Shown: positions 32,778 to 42,362, counted from the stretch's first letter. The stretch is DNA of 64,000 nucleotides from JBCDCY01 sp039180875 (GCA_039180875.1 JBCDCY010000002.1:186001-250000); one strand, 5' to 3'. The notes: a model not told the origin generated them from the letters alone. A program made the numbers and translations.

Positions 32778-34223
32778 ATGATCCGGCGGCTCGACGCCAC
32801 CACCGCGCCGGCCGCGCTCCTGCCCAGCTTCGACCGCCGGCGGCTCCGCCCACGCATCCTGCATATCGGCCCCGGGGCCTTCCACCGCGCCCACCAGGTG
32901 CCCGCGACCGATGCGGCCAACGCGGCCTGGGGCGATTGGGGCATCGCCGGCCTCAGCCTGAAAAGCGATCGCCTGGCCCGGGCGCTGACACCCCAGGACG
33001 GGCTCTACACGCTCGTCGCGCGGGATATGGAGGGCTGCGATCTGGGCCTCTGCGCATCGCTGCTGAGCGTGCGCGGCCCATCTCAAGAAAAGTCTTCATC
33101 CAACTGGTTGGATGGCATTTTCCTAAGTGTCCCCTTGGCCATCGTGTCGCTGACGGTGACGGAGAAGGGCTACTGTGCCCGGGACCGCAGCCTCGATCTG
33201 GACCATCCCGACATCGCCGCGGATCTGCGAGGTGAGGCCCCGCCGCAAAGCGCCGTCGGCCTGATCGCGCGGGGCCTCGCGGCGCGGCACCGGCACGGCC
33301 TGCCGCCGCTCAGCATCATGAGCTGCGACAACCTGCCGGCGAACGGCGCGCTGCTCCGCGATCTGGTGCTGGCCTTCGCGGCGGAGGTCGACGACCGGCT
33401 TGCCGCCTGGATCGCGGCCGAGGTCGCTTTTCCGGCCTCCATGGTCGACCGCATCACCCCGGCCACCACCGACGCGCTGCTCCGCGAGGTGACGGAGGCC
33501 CACGGCCTCCACGACGCGGCCCCCGTGGTGGCCGAACGCTACTCCGCCTGGGTCATCGAGGATCGCTTCGCCGGCGACCGGCCCGCATGGGAGAGGGGCG
33601 GCGCCCGCATCGTCGCCGACGTGGCACCGTTCGAGGCGATGAAGCTGCGGATGCTAAACGGCACCCACTCCCTCCTCGCCTATGCCGGGGCTCTGGCCGG
33701 CCACGAGCTGACGCGCGACGCCGTGGCCGACCCGGCCCTCGCGGCGCTCGCCCGGGCCCATCTTGCTGCCGCCGCGGCGACGCTGCCCCCGGTGCCGGGG
33801 GTTGAGACAGCGGCCTATGCCGAGGAACTGCTGCAGCGCTTCGCCAATCCGGCGCTCGGCCATCGCACAGCGCAGATCGCCATCGACGGCAGTCAGAAGC
33901 TGCCGCAGCGCATCTTCGCCCCGGCCCTCGAGACGCTGCAGCGAGGCGGCTCGCCGGCCACCTACTCTTTCGCCACGGCGTCCTGGATGCACTGGATCGA
34001 GCAGACCGGCCCCGTGATCGACGACCCCCGGGCGGCGGAACTGCACGCCGCCGTGGCCGGCGCGGCAGCGGATGACGCGGTCGCCCGGTTTTCCACCCTC
34101 GCGGACCTCATCCCATCGGACCTCGCTGCGGCACCCACCTGGCGACAGACGGTGGCGGCGGATCTCGCGGCCCTTCGGGGGGGCGGCATGGCCGCGACCC
34201 TCGCCAAGCGTCGATGGGCGTGA
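32778..34223 (+). CDS. Mannitol dehydrogenase family oxidoreductase (fructuronate reductase-like)
   Basis: A 481-residue long-chain polyol dehydrogenase. The N-terminal Rossmann motif is ILHIGPGAFHRAHQ; the catalytic signature is AMKLRMLNGTHS (Lys, Asn and His of the K-x4-N-x2-H motif), and SLTVTEKGYC and SCDNLPANG are family markers. It interconverts D-mannonate/fructuronate or mannitol/fructose type pairs with NAD(P). The segment encoded by 33078-33136 is AT-rich, palindromic and uses codons unlike the rest of the gene (see the repeat feature); it does not break the frame. The downstream gene is a 2-hydroxyacid dehydrogenase. Confidence 0.87.
   Translation: MIRRLDATTAPAALLPSFDRRRLRPRILHIGPGAFHRAHQVPATDAANAAWGDWGIAGLSLKSDRLARALTPQDGLYTLVARDMEGCDLGLCASLLSVRGPSQEKSSSNWLDGIFLSVPLAIVSLTVTEKGYCARDRSLDLDHPDIAADLRGEAPPQSAVGLIARGLAARHRHGLPPLSIMSCDNLPANGALLRDLVLAFAAEVDDRLAAWIAAEVAFPASMVDRITPATTDALLREVTEAHGLHDAAPVVAERYSAWVIEDRFAGDRPAWERGGARIVADVAPFEAMKLRMLNGTHSLLAYAGALAGHELTRDAVADPALAALARAHLAAAAATLPPVPGVETAAYAEELLQRFANPALGHRTAQIAIDGSQKLPQRIFAPALETLQRGGSPATYSFATASWMHWIEQTGPVIDDPRAAELHAAVAGAAADDAVARFSTLADLIPSDLAAAPTWRQTVAADLAALRGGGMAATLAKRRWA
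33082..33127. repeat. In-frame AT-rich palindromic segment inside the dehydrogenase gene
   Basis: A perfect palindrome CATCCAAC-TG-GTTGGATG (33097-33114) extends as an imperfect one to 33082-33127 (outer arms CTCAAGAAAAG and TTTTCCTAAG). The surrounding bases 33078-33136 are near 45% GC in a roughly 70% GC gene, with rare codons such as TCA, CTA and AGT. It encodes a Ser-rich SQEKSSSNWLDGIF stretch just before the conserved SLTVTEKGY. It may be an inserted palindromic element. Confidence 0.65.
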
Positions 34224-34271
34224 GATAGCGGGGCATCGGCGCCGCATCGGCGCAAAGACGGAGGAGCGCTG

Positions 34272-35219
34272 GTGAGCGAAAAGCCCGATCTGCTGCTGGC
34301 GGGGGAGGTGCCGGACTGGGACCGGGCACCCCTGGCCGAGGATTTCACCCTGCACGCCGTCCCCTCCATCGCCGACCTGGCCGAACTTTCCGAGGAGGTG
34401 CGGACCCGCCTCAAGGCCGTCGCGGTGATGGGGCACACGCCTTTCGGGGCGGAGCGGATGGCGCTGCTGCCCTCCCTGGCGCTGATCGCCAACTACGGCG
34501 TGGGCTACGACGCCATCGACATCGCCGCGGCGCGGGAGCGGGGGATCGCCGTGACCAACACCCCCGATGTGCTGACAGACGATGTAGCCGACCTCGCCGT
34601 CGGCATGTGGCTCGCCCGGGCCCGCGATATCGTTGGGGCGGAGGCCTGGGTGCGCTCTAACTCCTGGCAGCGGGAGGGGGCCTATCCGCTGCAACACCGT
34701 GCCTCAAGCCGCAAGGCGGGCATCCTGGGCCTCGGCCGCATCGGCCGGGCCATCGCCGCCCGGATGGCGGCCTTCGGAATGGACATCGCCTATTTCTCCC
34801 GCGGGCCGAAGGATGCCCCTGCGGCCTGGCGGTTCGAGGCCGATCCGGTGGCGCTCGCCGACTGGGCCGATGTGCTGGTGGTCGCCGTGGCCGGCGGGCC
34901 GGCGACGGTGGGCATCGTCTCGGCCGAGGTGATCGGGGCACTCGGGCCCGCGGACATGCTCGTCAACATCTCCCGCGGCTCGACGGTGGATGAGGAGGCG
35001 TTGATCGCGGCGCTCAGCACCGGCCGGCTCGGGCAGGCGGCGCTCGACGTCTTCGCCTCCGAACCCGATCTCGACGCCCGGTTCCTGGCGTTGCCGAACG
35101 TGTTGCTGCAGCCGCACCAGGCCTCCGGCACGGTAGAGACGCGCAAGGCCATGGGGCAGTTGATGCGCGACAACATCACGGCGTTCTTCGCCGGCCGGCC
35201 GCTGCTTACACCGGTCTGA
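34272..35219 (+). CDS. D-isomer-specific 2-hydroxyacid dehydrogenase
   Basis: A 315-residue NAD(P)-dependent dehydrogenase. The nucleotide-binding motif is LGLGRIGRAIAARM (about residue 155); catalytic residues are Arg in VNISRGSTVDEEAL, Glu in SEPDLDARF and His in LLQPHQASGT. The NYGVGYDAIDIAAARERGI and NTPDVLTDDVADLAVGM segments match the glyoxylate/hydroxypyruvate reductase (GhrB) branch. Start is GTG 34272, preceded by GGAGGAG. It follows the dehydrogenase by 48 bases and is probably co-transcribed with it. Confidence 0.88.
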   Translation: MSEKPDLLLAGEVPDWDRAPLAEDFTLHAVPSIADLAELSEEVRTRLKAVAVMGHTPFGAERMALLPSLALIANYGVGYDAIDIAAARERGIAVTNTPDVLTDDVADLAVGMWLARARDIVGAEAWVRSNSWQREGAYPLQHRASSRKAGILGLGRIGRAIAARMAAFGMDIAYFSRGPKDAPAAWRFEADPVALADWADVLVVAVAGGPATVGIVSAEVIGALGPADMLVNISRGSTVDEEALIAALSTGRLGQAALDVFASEPDLDARFLALPNVLLQPHQASGTVETRKAMGQLMRDNITAFFAGRPLLTPV

Positions 35220-35233
35220 GGCGCCGGCGCCCG

Positions 35234-35902
35234 TCAGGCGTCGGCTTTCGCCGACCGTTCCATGGCGACGCGACCGAGGAAATAGGCCCGCGCCGCCTCG
35301 TCGATCTGCCGGTAGATCGCCTGCATGTCGGCCTCCGTCCGCTCGGTCCGGCCCATCAGCAAGCTGCCGAAGCCGTGCACCATGGCCCAGACCGGCCCGC
35401 CGAACTCGTCGGCCTGCAAATGGCCGAGGCCGTGAGCGTCCATCACCTGGCGCAGTTTGGCGATGAACTGGTCGTAGCAGGTGACGGCATCGCGGAGCAG
35501 CACGTCATGCTCTGTCCGGGCCCGCTCCGCCCCCCACATCAGGTGGAAAAGCTCGGGCCGTGAGGCGACGAAACTGGCATAGGCACAGCCCGCCGCGATC
35601 AGACCTTCGAGGGAGCCGTCGGGATGGCGTGAGCCGGCCCGGTCCGTCGCCTCGGCCAACTCCTCAAAGCCCCTGGCGGCGACGTGAGACAACAGATCGT
35701 CGCGATCCTTGAAATGCCGGTAGGGTGCGCCGGAGGAGACCTGGAGCGCCCGCGCCGCGTCGGCCACGCTGAAATCCTCCACCCGCTTGGTGGCAAGGAT
35801 TTTCATCGTCGCGTCGATCAGCGCCGTGCGCAGACTGCCATGGTGATAGGCGCTGCGGGGCTCGGCGGTTTCGCGGATCTCGGCGGTCATCTTGCTGCTC
35901 AT
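35234..35902 (-). CDS. TetR/AcrR-family repressor of the RND pump
   Basis: A 222-residue regulator. The N-terminal helix-turn-helix spans about residues 20-65: HHGSLRTALIDATMKILATK, FSVADAARALQVSSGAPYRHF and KDRDDLLSHVAARGF. The C-terminal domain has the WAMVHGFGSLL (WHG-type) motif. It is divergent from the RND efflux genes, and two TGTAA-type sites lie between them, so it very likely represses the pump and itself until an inducer binds. ATG 35902 is preferred over an in-frame TTG at 35911. Confidence 0.88.
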   Translation of the reverse strand: MSSKMTAEIRETAEPRSAYHHGSLRTALIDATMKILATKRVEDFSVADAARALQVSSGAPYRHFKDRDDLLSHVAARGFEELAEATDRAGSRHPDGSLEGLIAAGCAYASFVASRPELFHLMWGAERARTEHDVLLRDAVTCYDQFIAKLRQVMDAHGLGHLQADEFGGPVWAMVHGFGSLLMGRTERTEADMQAIYRQIDEAARAYFLGRVAMERSAKADA

Positions 35903-35951
35903 ATCATCCAAAATCGCTCGCTGCGCGAAAAAGAACAGGGTCGCGCTTGAT

Positions 35952-35987
35952 TGTAAGAGCGCCTCACATATGTAAATCGCTATTACA
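35952..35987. promoter_or_regulatory. Likely TetR operator with two 17-bp sites
   Basis: TGTAAATCGCTATTACA (35971-35987) is a perfect 5-bp inverted repeat; a degenerate partner TGTAAGAGCGCCTCACA (35952-35968) lies 19 bases upstream in the same phase. Both sit in the AT-rich gap between the TetR gene and the membrane-fusion protein gene, ending 22 bases before the latter. Operator function is inferred. Confidence 0.6.
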
Positions 35988-36009
35988 TCGCAAGCGTGGG
36001 AACCGACCG

Positions 36010-37185
36010 ATGTCCGACCACCGCACTGACGCCCAGCCCTCCACCGAACCGGGCCGACTGCGCCGCCTGCTGGCCGGCGTTCTGGCCGTCGGCTTTCTGT
36101 TCGTCGTGCTGGGCCTCGGCGGGCTCGGCCTCAACCACTTGCAGCGCTCGGCCGAGGCCGGGATTGCGGTGACGGTGCGTCCGCCGCTGGTGGTGGAGAC
36201 GGTGCCGCTCACCATGCAGAATCGCTTCATGGTCGAAGAGCGCTTCGCTGGCCGCATTGAGCCGGCGCGGGAGACCTCCCTGGCCTTCGAGCTGGCCGGG
36301 ACCGTGGCCGAGGTCCTGGTGGAGGAGGGCGACGTGATCGCCGCCGGCGCGCCGATCGCCCATCTCGACACCCGGGCCTGGGCGCTGGAGCGTCAGCGCA
36401 CCGAAGCCGCCATGGCCGCGATCGAGGCGGATCTGGAGCTTGCCCGGCTGACGACGGAGCGCCAGCGCGCGCTGCGCGACCGCGGCCATCAGTCCGAACA
36501 GGGCCTCGACAACGCTCGTCTGGCCAAAGACGCGGCCGAGGCGCGGCGGGCCGAGATGATGGCGGCGCTCGCCCGCATCGAGCTGGATCTGGAGAAGGCG
36601 ACGCTGCGCGCGCCCTTCGCCGGCACGGTGACGGAGCGCGACGTCGACGAAGGCAGCATCGTCACCGCCGGGGCTGTGCTCGCCAGGCTGCAGGAGACGG
36701 CGCGGCCCCAGGCCCGGATCGGTCTGCCACCGGAATTGGCCGTGCGCTACGCCCCGGGCGACGAGGTGACGCTGCTGGTGGCCGAGGCCCGCACGACAGG
36801 CGTCGTCGCCGCCGTGGCACCGGATGTCGATCCGGCCACGCGCACCGTCAGCGTGCTGATCGATGTGGCCACCACGCCCGGCGATCGCGCCGGCTTCGCC
36901 ATGGGAGAGGTCGTGCGCCTGGCCGTCGCCCGACCGGTGGAGACCGCCGGCGCCTGGCTGCCGCTCGAGGCTTTGAGCGAGGGCATCCGCGGCCTCTGGT
37001 CGATCTACGTGGCAGCGGACGGGGCGAGTGACATGCAGGCCCGGCGGGAGGCGGTCGAGATCTTGCATACCGCCGGCGGCCGCGCCTTTGTCCGCGGCAC
37101 CTTCGCCGACGGCGACCACGCCATCATCGGCGGCCACAACCGGCTGGCCGAAGGAACCGCCGTCGCCCTCGCCTCCGCGGAGTAG
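36010..37185 (+). CDS. RND efflux pump membrane-fusion (periplasmic adaptor) subunit
   Basis: A 391-residue HlyD/AcrA-type adaptor. A single N-terminal membrane anchor (LLAGVLAVGFLFVVLGLGGLG, split by glycines) precedes a beta-barrel and lipoyl halves (FELAGTVAEVLVEEGDVIAAG and TLRAPFAGTVTERDVDEGSIV) around a coiled-coil hairpin (residues about 125-195). It links the inner-membrane RND pump to an outer-membrane channel, for which no TolC-like gene is present here. It is encoded 5 bases before the RND gene. ATG 36010 gives the best N-terminus. Confidence 0.92.
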   Translation: MSDHRTDAQPSTEPGRLRRLLAGVLAVGFLFVVLGLGGLGLNHLQRSAEAGIAVTVRPPLVVETVPLTMQNRFMVEERFAGRIEPARETSLAFELAGTVAEVLVEEGDVIAAGAPIAHLDTRAWALERQRTEAAMAAIEADLELARLTTERQRALRDRGHQSEQGLDNARLAKDAAEARRAEMMAALARIELDLEKATLRAPFAGTVTERDVDEGSIVTAGAVLARLQETARPQARIGLPPELAVRYAPGDEVTLLVAEARTTGVVAAVAPDVDPATRTVSVLIDVATTPGDRAGFAMGEVVRLAVARPVETAGAWLPLEALSEGIRGLWSIYVAADGASDMQARREAVEILHTAGGRAFVRGTFADGDHAIIGGHNRLAEGTAVALASAE

Positions 37186-37190
37186 GCCCC

Positions 37191-40100
37191 ATGCGCTCCC
37201 TCCTCTTCGAACGGCCGCGCTATCTGGCGCTGGCCCTGCTGATGGTCGTGGCCCTCGGCGCATCGGCGCTCACCACCATCGGCCGGCAGGAAGATCCGAC
37301 GATCACCAACCTGTTCGCCGTGGTCCTCACGCCCTATCCCGGCGCCTCGCCGGCCCGGGTCGAGGCCCTGGTGACCGAGAAGATCGAGGCCGAGCTGCGG
37401 GAGATCGCGGAGATCGACGAGATCAACTCGACCTCCTCGGTCGGCATCTCCTCCATCCAGATCCAGCTCAGTGACTTCCTGCCCGATGAACGGATCGAGC
37501 AGGTCTGGTCCGAGGTCCGCGATGCCTTGAGCGATGCCGAGATGAACCTGCCCGCCGGCGCCGGCACGCCGGAATTCGACAACGACCGGACCGGGGCCTA
37601 CACCGCGATCATCGCCATCAACGCGCGGGAGGGCGGCGCGGCCACGCCCGGCCTGCTGACACGCTTTGCCAAGGAATTGCAGGACCGCCTGCGGGCCGTT
37701 CCGAACACCAAAATCGTGGAGCTGTTCGGCGATGCGGAGGAGGAGATCCGCGTCACCCTCGACCCCGACATCGTCGCCTCCCTCGGCCTCACGCCGGACC
37801 AGGTGGCGGCGGCCATCGCGGCGGCCGACGCCAAGGTCTCCGCCGGGCGGGTGCGGGGCGCCTCCTCCGACTACCTGATCGAGGTGGCCGGCGAGATCGA
37901 CAGCCTGTCCCGCATCCGGGCCATTCCCCTGGTCGACGGCGCGGATGAGCGCATCGCCCGGGTGGGCGACGTCGCCACCGTCTCCCGCACCACGGTGGAG
38001 CCGGAGAGCGAGCGCGCCTATGCCGACGGCGACCGCGCCGTGCTGATCGCCGCGCGGATGGAGAACGACCGCCAGGTTGATGCCTGGGCCTCCGCCCTCC
38101 GCGACCGGGTGGATCGGTTCGAGGCGGAGCTGCCCGCCGGGCTGGAGCTCGACCTGGTGTTCGAGCAGAGCGATTACACCAGCAAGCGCCTCGGCGAGGT
38201 CGCCGGCAACATGGCCGTGGGCGTCGCCCTGGTCGTCGCCGTGCTCTTCGTCACCATGGGCTGGCGCGCGGCTGCGATCGTCGGGATCATGCTGCCGCTC
38301 ACCAGCCTCCTGTCGCTTGCGGTGCTGGAGCGGATGGGTGTCACCATCCACCAGATGTCGGTGACCGGCCTGATCGTGGCCCTCGGCCTGCTGGTCGATG
38401 CCGCCATCGTGACGACCGATGAGATCCGGCGCCGCCTGCTCGACGGGGTGGAGCGCCTTGTCGCCGTGCGGGAGACCGTGGGCCGGCTCGCCGTGCCGCT
38501 CGCCGCCTCCACCATCACCACGGTGCTTGCCTTCGTGCCCATGGCGGCGCTGCCGGGGCCGGCGGGCGATTTTGTTGGTGCCATTGCCCTCGCCGTCATC
38601 GTGATGCTCTTCGCCTCGCTGCTGCTGGCGCTCACGGTGACGCCTGCCATCGCCGGGCGCCTGCTGCCGGCGACGGAGGCGGCGGCGCGGCGCTGGTGGC
38701 GCGACGGCACCTCGGGCGGCTGGATCGCGCGGGCCTTCCGCGCCTCCCTCGGCGCATCTTTGCGCTGGCGGACCATCGCGATGCTCGCTGCCGCCACCCC
38801 GGCGATCGTTGGCTTCATGGCCTTCCCGACGCTCACCGCCCAGTTCTTCCCGGGCGTGGAGCGCGACCAGTTCCATGTGCAGGTCGACCTGCCCGACGGC
38901 ACGGCGCTCTCCCGCACGGACGCCGTGGCCCGCAAGGTAGCCGATATCCTGGCCGAGGACCCCGCGATCCGGGGTCTGCAATGGACCGTGGGGCGGAGCG
39001 CACCGGCCTTCTACTACAACATGAACGGCTCCCGCGACCGGGCGCCCGGCCATGCGGAGATCCTGGTGACCACCGCCTCCTCCGAGGCGACGGCGGAGGC
39101 GATCCCGCGCCTGCAAACCCGCCTTGATGCCGAGGTACCGGAGGCCCAGGTGCTCGTCCTCGGCCTGAAGCAGGGCCCGCCGGTCAATGCGCCGGTGGAG
39201 ATGCGCCTGGTCGGAAGCGACCTGAACGCGCTCCGCGAGGCGGGGGAGATGGCCCGGGCTGCCATCGCCGAGGCGCCCAACGTCATCCACACCCGCACCG
39301 ATCTGGACGGGGGCGCGCCGAAGCTGGTCTTCACCCTGGATGAGGAGAAGGTGCGCCTTGCCGGCCTCAGCCTCGGCGAGGTGGCGCGCCAGTTGCAGAG
39401 CCTGAGCGCCGGCGCCGTCGGCGGATCCCTCGTCGAAGGGTCGGAGGAGCTGCCGGTCCGCGTCCGGGTCGCCGGCGCCGCCCGCAGCACGGCCGACGAC
39501 ATCGCCGCCCTCACCATCGTGCCGCCCGACGGCGCGGCCCGGGCGGCGGCGGGCGCCTTCCCCGGCGTCTCCCTCGCCGCCCTCGGCGAGGTGACGCTCG
39601 AGCCGTCGGAAAGCGCCATCTCGCGGCGCAATGGGGAGCGGGTGAACACCGTGCAGGCCTTCCTCACCCACGGTGTGCTGCCGGAGGAGACCCTCGCCGC
39701 CTTCCGCGCGCGGCTGGCGGCGGAGCCGCTCGATCTGCCCCGCGGGGTGCGGATCGAATGGGGCGGCGACAGCGACGCGCGGGGCGAGGTCATCAACAAC
39801 CTGCTCTCGGTCGTCGGCGTCGTGATCACCGGAACCATCGCGGCGATCGTGCTCACCTTCAATTCCTGGCGCCTTTCGGCCGTCGCTTTCGTTGTCGCCG
39901 GCCTGTCGATGGGCCTCAGCATGCTAGCGCTGGCGATCTTCGGCTATCCCTTCGGCATCCAGGCGGTGATCGGGGTGATCGGCTCCATCGGCGTCTCGAT
40001 CAACGCGGCCATCATCATCATGACGGCGTTGCAGGAGGATCCGGGGGCGGCGCTCGGCGACAAGCAGGCGATCCGCGATGTCGTCATGCGCTCCGGCCGG

Positions 40101-40328
40101 CACATCGTCTCGACAACCATCACGACGTTCGGTGGCTTCCTGCCGTTGATCCTGGCCGGCGGCGGCTTCTGGCCGCCCTTCGCCATGGCGATCGCCGGCG
40201 GAGTATTGCTCTCGACCATCGTCTCGTTCTTCTTCGTGCCGCCGGCCTACAGCCTGCTGGTCCCGCCCCGGCGTAGGGAGGAAGAGGTCCGGGAGGCGCC
40301 GACGGCGCTGCCCCTCGCGGCGGAGTAG
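37191..40328 (+). CDS. RND-family multidrug efflux transporter
   Basis: A 1045-residue resistance-nodulation-division pump with the full 12-helix architecture: helix 1 (YLALALLMVVALGASAL), two large periplasmic loops and the helix 4 segment GLIVALGLLVDAAIVTTDEI with the proton-relay Asp. EDPTITNLFAVVLTPYPGASP near the N-terminus and GDKQAIRDVVMRSG in the C-terminal half are typical of the AcrB/CusA-like export branch in alphaproteobacteria. It exports drugs or lipophilic compounds across the envelope with the adaptor. TetR control is expected. Confidence 0.94.
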   Translation: MRSLLFERPRYLALALLMVVALGASALTTIGRQEDPTITNLFAVVLTPYPGASPARVEALVTEKIEAELREIAEIDEINSTSSVGISSIQIQLSDFLPDERIEQVWSEVRDALSDAEMNLPAGAGTPEFDNDRTGAYTAIIAINAREGGAATPGLLTRFAKELQDRLRAVPNTKIVELFGDAEEEIRVTLDPDIVASLGLTPDQVAAAIAAADAKVSAGRVRGASSDYLIEVAGEIDSLSRIRAIPLVDGADERIARVGDVATVSRTTVEPESERAYADGDRAVLIAARMENDRQVDAWASALRDRVDRFEAELPAGLELDLVFEQSDYTSKRLGEVAGNMAVGVALVVAVLFVTMGWRAAAIVGIMLPLTSLLSLAVLERMGVTIHQMSVTGLIVALGLLVDAAIVTTDEIRRRLLDGVERLVAVRETVGRLAVPLAASTITTVLAFVPMAALPGPAGDFVGAIALAVIVMLFASLLLALTVTPAIAGRLLPATEAAARRWWRDGTSGGWIARAFRASLGASLRWRTIAMLAAATPAIVGFMAFPTLTAQFFPGVERDQFHVQVDLPDGTALSRTDAVARKVADILAEDPAIRGLQWTVGRSAPAFYYNMNGSRDRAPGHAEILVTTASSEATAEAIPRLQTRLDAEVPEAQVLVLGLKQGPPVNAPVEMRLVGSDLNALREAGEMARAAIAEAPNVIHTRTDLDGGAPKLVFTLDEEKVRLAGLSLGEVARQLQSLSAGAVGGSLVEGSEELPVRVRVAGAARSTADDIAALTIVPPDGAARAAAGAFPGVSLAALGEVTLEPSESAISRRNGERVNTVQAFLTHGVLPEETLAAFRARLAAEPLDLPRGVRIEWGGDSDARGEVINNLLSVVGVVITGTIAAIVLTFNSWRLSAVAFVVAGLSMGLSMLALAIFGYPFGIQAVIGVIGSIGVSINAAIIIMTALQEDPGAALGDKQAIRDVVMRSGRHIVSTTITTFGGFLPLILAGGGFWPPFAMAIAGGVLLSTIVSFFFVPPAYSLLVPPRRREEEVREAPTALPLAAE

Positions 40329-40332
40329 GGCC

Positions 40333-41103
40333 TCAGTCCTGCTCCGGCAGGATGGAGGCTGCGAACCGGCGCTCGAACCAGTCCGACAGGCGCGGCGGCA
40401 GTCGGTTGCCGAGCCAGATCAGGATGGCCAACGGCAGGGGAAAGGTCAGCACCGCCCGGCGCGCGCGGATGGCGGCCACGATCTTCGCCGCGGCGACCTC
40501 GGCCGAGACCTCGAAGGGCTTCGGCCCCTGATGCCGCGCCGCCATCGGCGTGGCGATGAAGCCTGGATTGACCGTCAGCACCGCCACGCCCCGACCGCGA
40601 AGACCGGTCCGCAGCGCAGTGCCGTAGGCCCGGAGCCCGGCTTTCGACGCGCTATAGCCTGGCAGGTCGCCATGGGGCCGGAGCGCCGAGATCGAGGTGA
40701 TCAGCACCACCTGGCCGGCGTCGCGCGCCACCATGGCGGGCAGCACGGCCTCCACCGTGGCGATCGCGCCGAGGAGGTTGATCTCGACCATCCGCCGTGC
40801 ATTGCCCGGGAGCTCGAGCACGTCGCCGTCGCGCCGACCTGCGCTGGCGCCGGCATTGGCGATCAGCAGATCGACCGGGTGATCCTGGTCGAAGCGCTGG
40901 ATGGCAGCGGTCAGCGCCTCCGTCCCGGTGATGTCGAGGCAGGCGGTCTCCACCGCTGCGCCCCGCGCTTCCGCCTGGGCCGTCGCCTCGGCCAGCCGCG
41001 CCTCGGACCGGCCGAAGAGCAGGAAGCGCACCCCGGGTCCGGCAAGCGCCGCCGCCAACGCCTGGCCGAGCCCACCCGAGGCGCCGGTCAGCACGATATT
41101 CAT
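40333..41103 (-). CDS. Short-chain dehydrogenase/reductase, coupled to a KpsS-like gene
   Basis: A 256-residue SDR. It has the NAD(P)-binding TGASGGLGQALA, NAG in LIANAGAS, the catalytic Ser in ITSISALRPHG and the Tyr-Lys in GYSASKAGL. A hydrophobic C-terminal segment (FPLPLAILIWLGNRLPP) suggests a membrane association. Its ATG overlaps the upstream KpsS-like stop (ATGA at 41100-41103), so it is translated with it; participation in capsule or lipid modification is inferred only from this coupling. It converges on the RND gene with a 4-base gap. Confidence 0.85.
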   Translation of the reverse strand: MNIVLTGASGGLGQALAAALAGPGVRFLLFGRSEARLAEATAQAEARGAAVETACLDITGTEALTAAIQRFDQDHPVDLLIANAGASAGRRDGDVLELPGNARRMVEINLLGAIATVEAVLPAMVARDAGQVVLITSISALRPHGDLPGYSASKAGLRAYGTALRTGLRGRGVAVLTVNPGFIATPMAARHQGPKPFEVSAEVAAAKIVAAIRARRAVLTFPLPLAILIWLGNRLPPRLSDWFERRFAASILPEQD

Positions 41104-42362
41104 GCGAGCGTCAGCCGGGGCGGCGGGGCGAGAAGGGCGGCGGCCATCGCCTCTGCCCCCGGTTCCGTCCCCTCGCCATCGCAATGGCCGGGCACCTGGA
41201 TTGTGCCGGTCAGCAGCCGCACGAAGTCGGCGACCAGATCCATCTCCGGCCGCTGAGGTTCGGGCCAGAAGGCATCGAGCGGGCGGGGATCCGTCATCCC
41301 CTCCACATCATAGATCGCCCGGCCGAGCACCTTGACCGGCACGCCCTGCTGCACCGCGGTCAGCCCGACGGTGGAGTTCACCGTCACCACGCCCCTGGCG
41401 CGCCCAAGCATCGCATCGAGATCGCCGCCGTCGAGATAGACCACCCGCTCCGCCACGCCGCTTTGTCGGGCGCCGGAGGCGACCAACGCCTCCCAAGGCG
41501 CCCAGCCGTTGTCCAGGGGATGGAGCTTCACGGCCAGCATCGCGTCGGCCGGCGCATGGGCGGCGAAGGAGGCGATGACGCGCTGCAATGTCTCTCGCAG
41601 CCCCTCTTCGGGCCCATGCTGGCGGATCTGAAAGTCGGTCTCGAGCTGCAGCGGGAAGAGGTAGAGCGGCCCTTCATGGCCCGCGATCCGGGCCTCTGCC
41701 CGCCGCAGCGCCGCCCGCCGCCCCGGCAGGCGAACCGCCTTGCCGATCCAGCCGCTCCATTCCCGCAGGGGCGGGTCGAGCGCATGGGTGCGATAGTGCG
41801 GGAAGAGCACCGGCGCGCCGAGCAGATTGGCCAGGTTCCAGCCGACGTCGAGGACCGAGTATTCGAGGAAGCTGGTCTGGAATGGTCGCGTCCGCCGCGG
41901 CGCGACCTGCGCCGCCAGGGCCCGGATGGTCGCCGCATCCCGGGGCAGGCGGCTTCGCCCCCCGGTGCCGTCCGGCTCGATCGTCAGCCAGCCGGGGCGG
42001 AGATAGCCCTGCTCCATGATGTGCACCCGCACGCCGGCGGCGCGGGCGACCTCCACCGCTGCGCGATGCGACTCCCGCCCGTCGCCGAGGCAGAGCAGGT
42101 CGGTCACGCCGAACCGGGCGAGGACGCTGCGCAGATAGGCCGGCCAATCTCCCGCCCGACCGCGATAGGCGAGGATCGGCCCATGCCGCCGCCGCCAATA
42201 GAGCTGATCGCCGGGGCAGAGGGCGACGCGCAACACCTCCGCCCCCTCGGCCCGCAAGGCCCGGGCGAGCTTGATGAAGAAGAACGAGGACGGCCCCTGC
42301 AGCATCAGGACGACGCGGCCCTCGCCTGTCGTCGCCTCGCAGAGCTCCGCCTTCGCATCCAT
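41100..42362 (-). CDS. KpsS/LipB-like capsular polysaccharide biosynthesis protein
   Basis: A 420-residue protein of the capsule-synthesis (KpsS/KpsC, PF05159-type) family, which builds the Kdo linker on the lipid anchor of group 2 capsules. Landmarks shared with the paralogue next door are EQGYLRPGWLTIEPDG, LYLFPLQLETDFQIRQH, VKLHPLDNGW and VNSTVGLTAVQQGVPV. ATG 42362 gives a start close to the first beta strand (VVLMLQGPSSFFFIKL). It is divergent from the second KpsS-like gene across a 118-base gap, and coupled to the SDR. Confidence 0.87.
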   Translation of the reverse strand: MDAKAELCEATTGEGRVVLMLQGPSSFFFIKLARALRAEGAEVLRVALCPGDQLYWRRRHGPILAYRGRAGDWPAYLRSVLARFGVTDLLCLGDGRESHRAAVEVARAAGVRVHIMEQGYLRPGWLTIEPDGTGGRSRLPRDAATIRALAAQVAPRRTRPFQTSFLEYSVLDVGWNLANLLGAPVLFPHYRTHALDPPLREWSGWIGKAVRLPGRRAALRRAEARIAGHEGPLYLFPLQLETDFQIRQHGPEEGLRETLQRVIASFAAHAPADAMLAVKLHPLDNGWAPWEALVASGARQSGVAERVVYLDGGDLDAMLGRARGVVTVNSTVGLTAVQQGVPVKVLGRAIYDVEGMTDPRPLDAFWPEPQRPEMDLVADFVRLLTGTIQVPGHCDGEGTEPGAEAMAAALLAPPPRLTLA

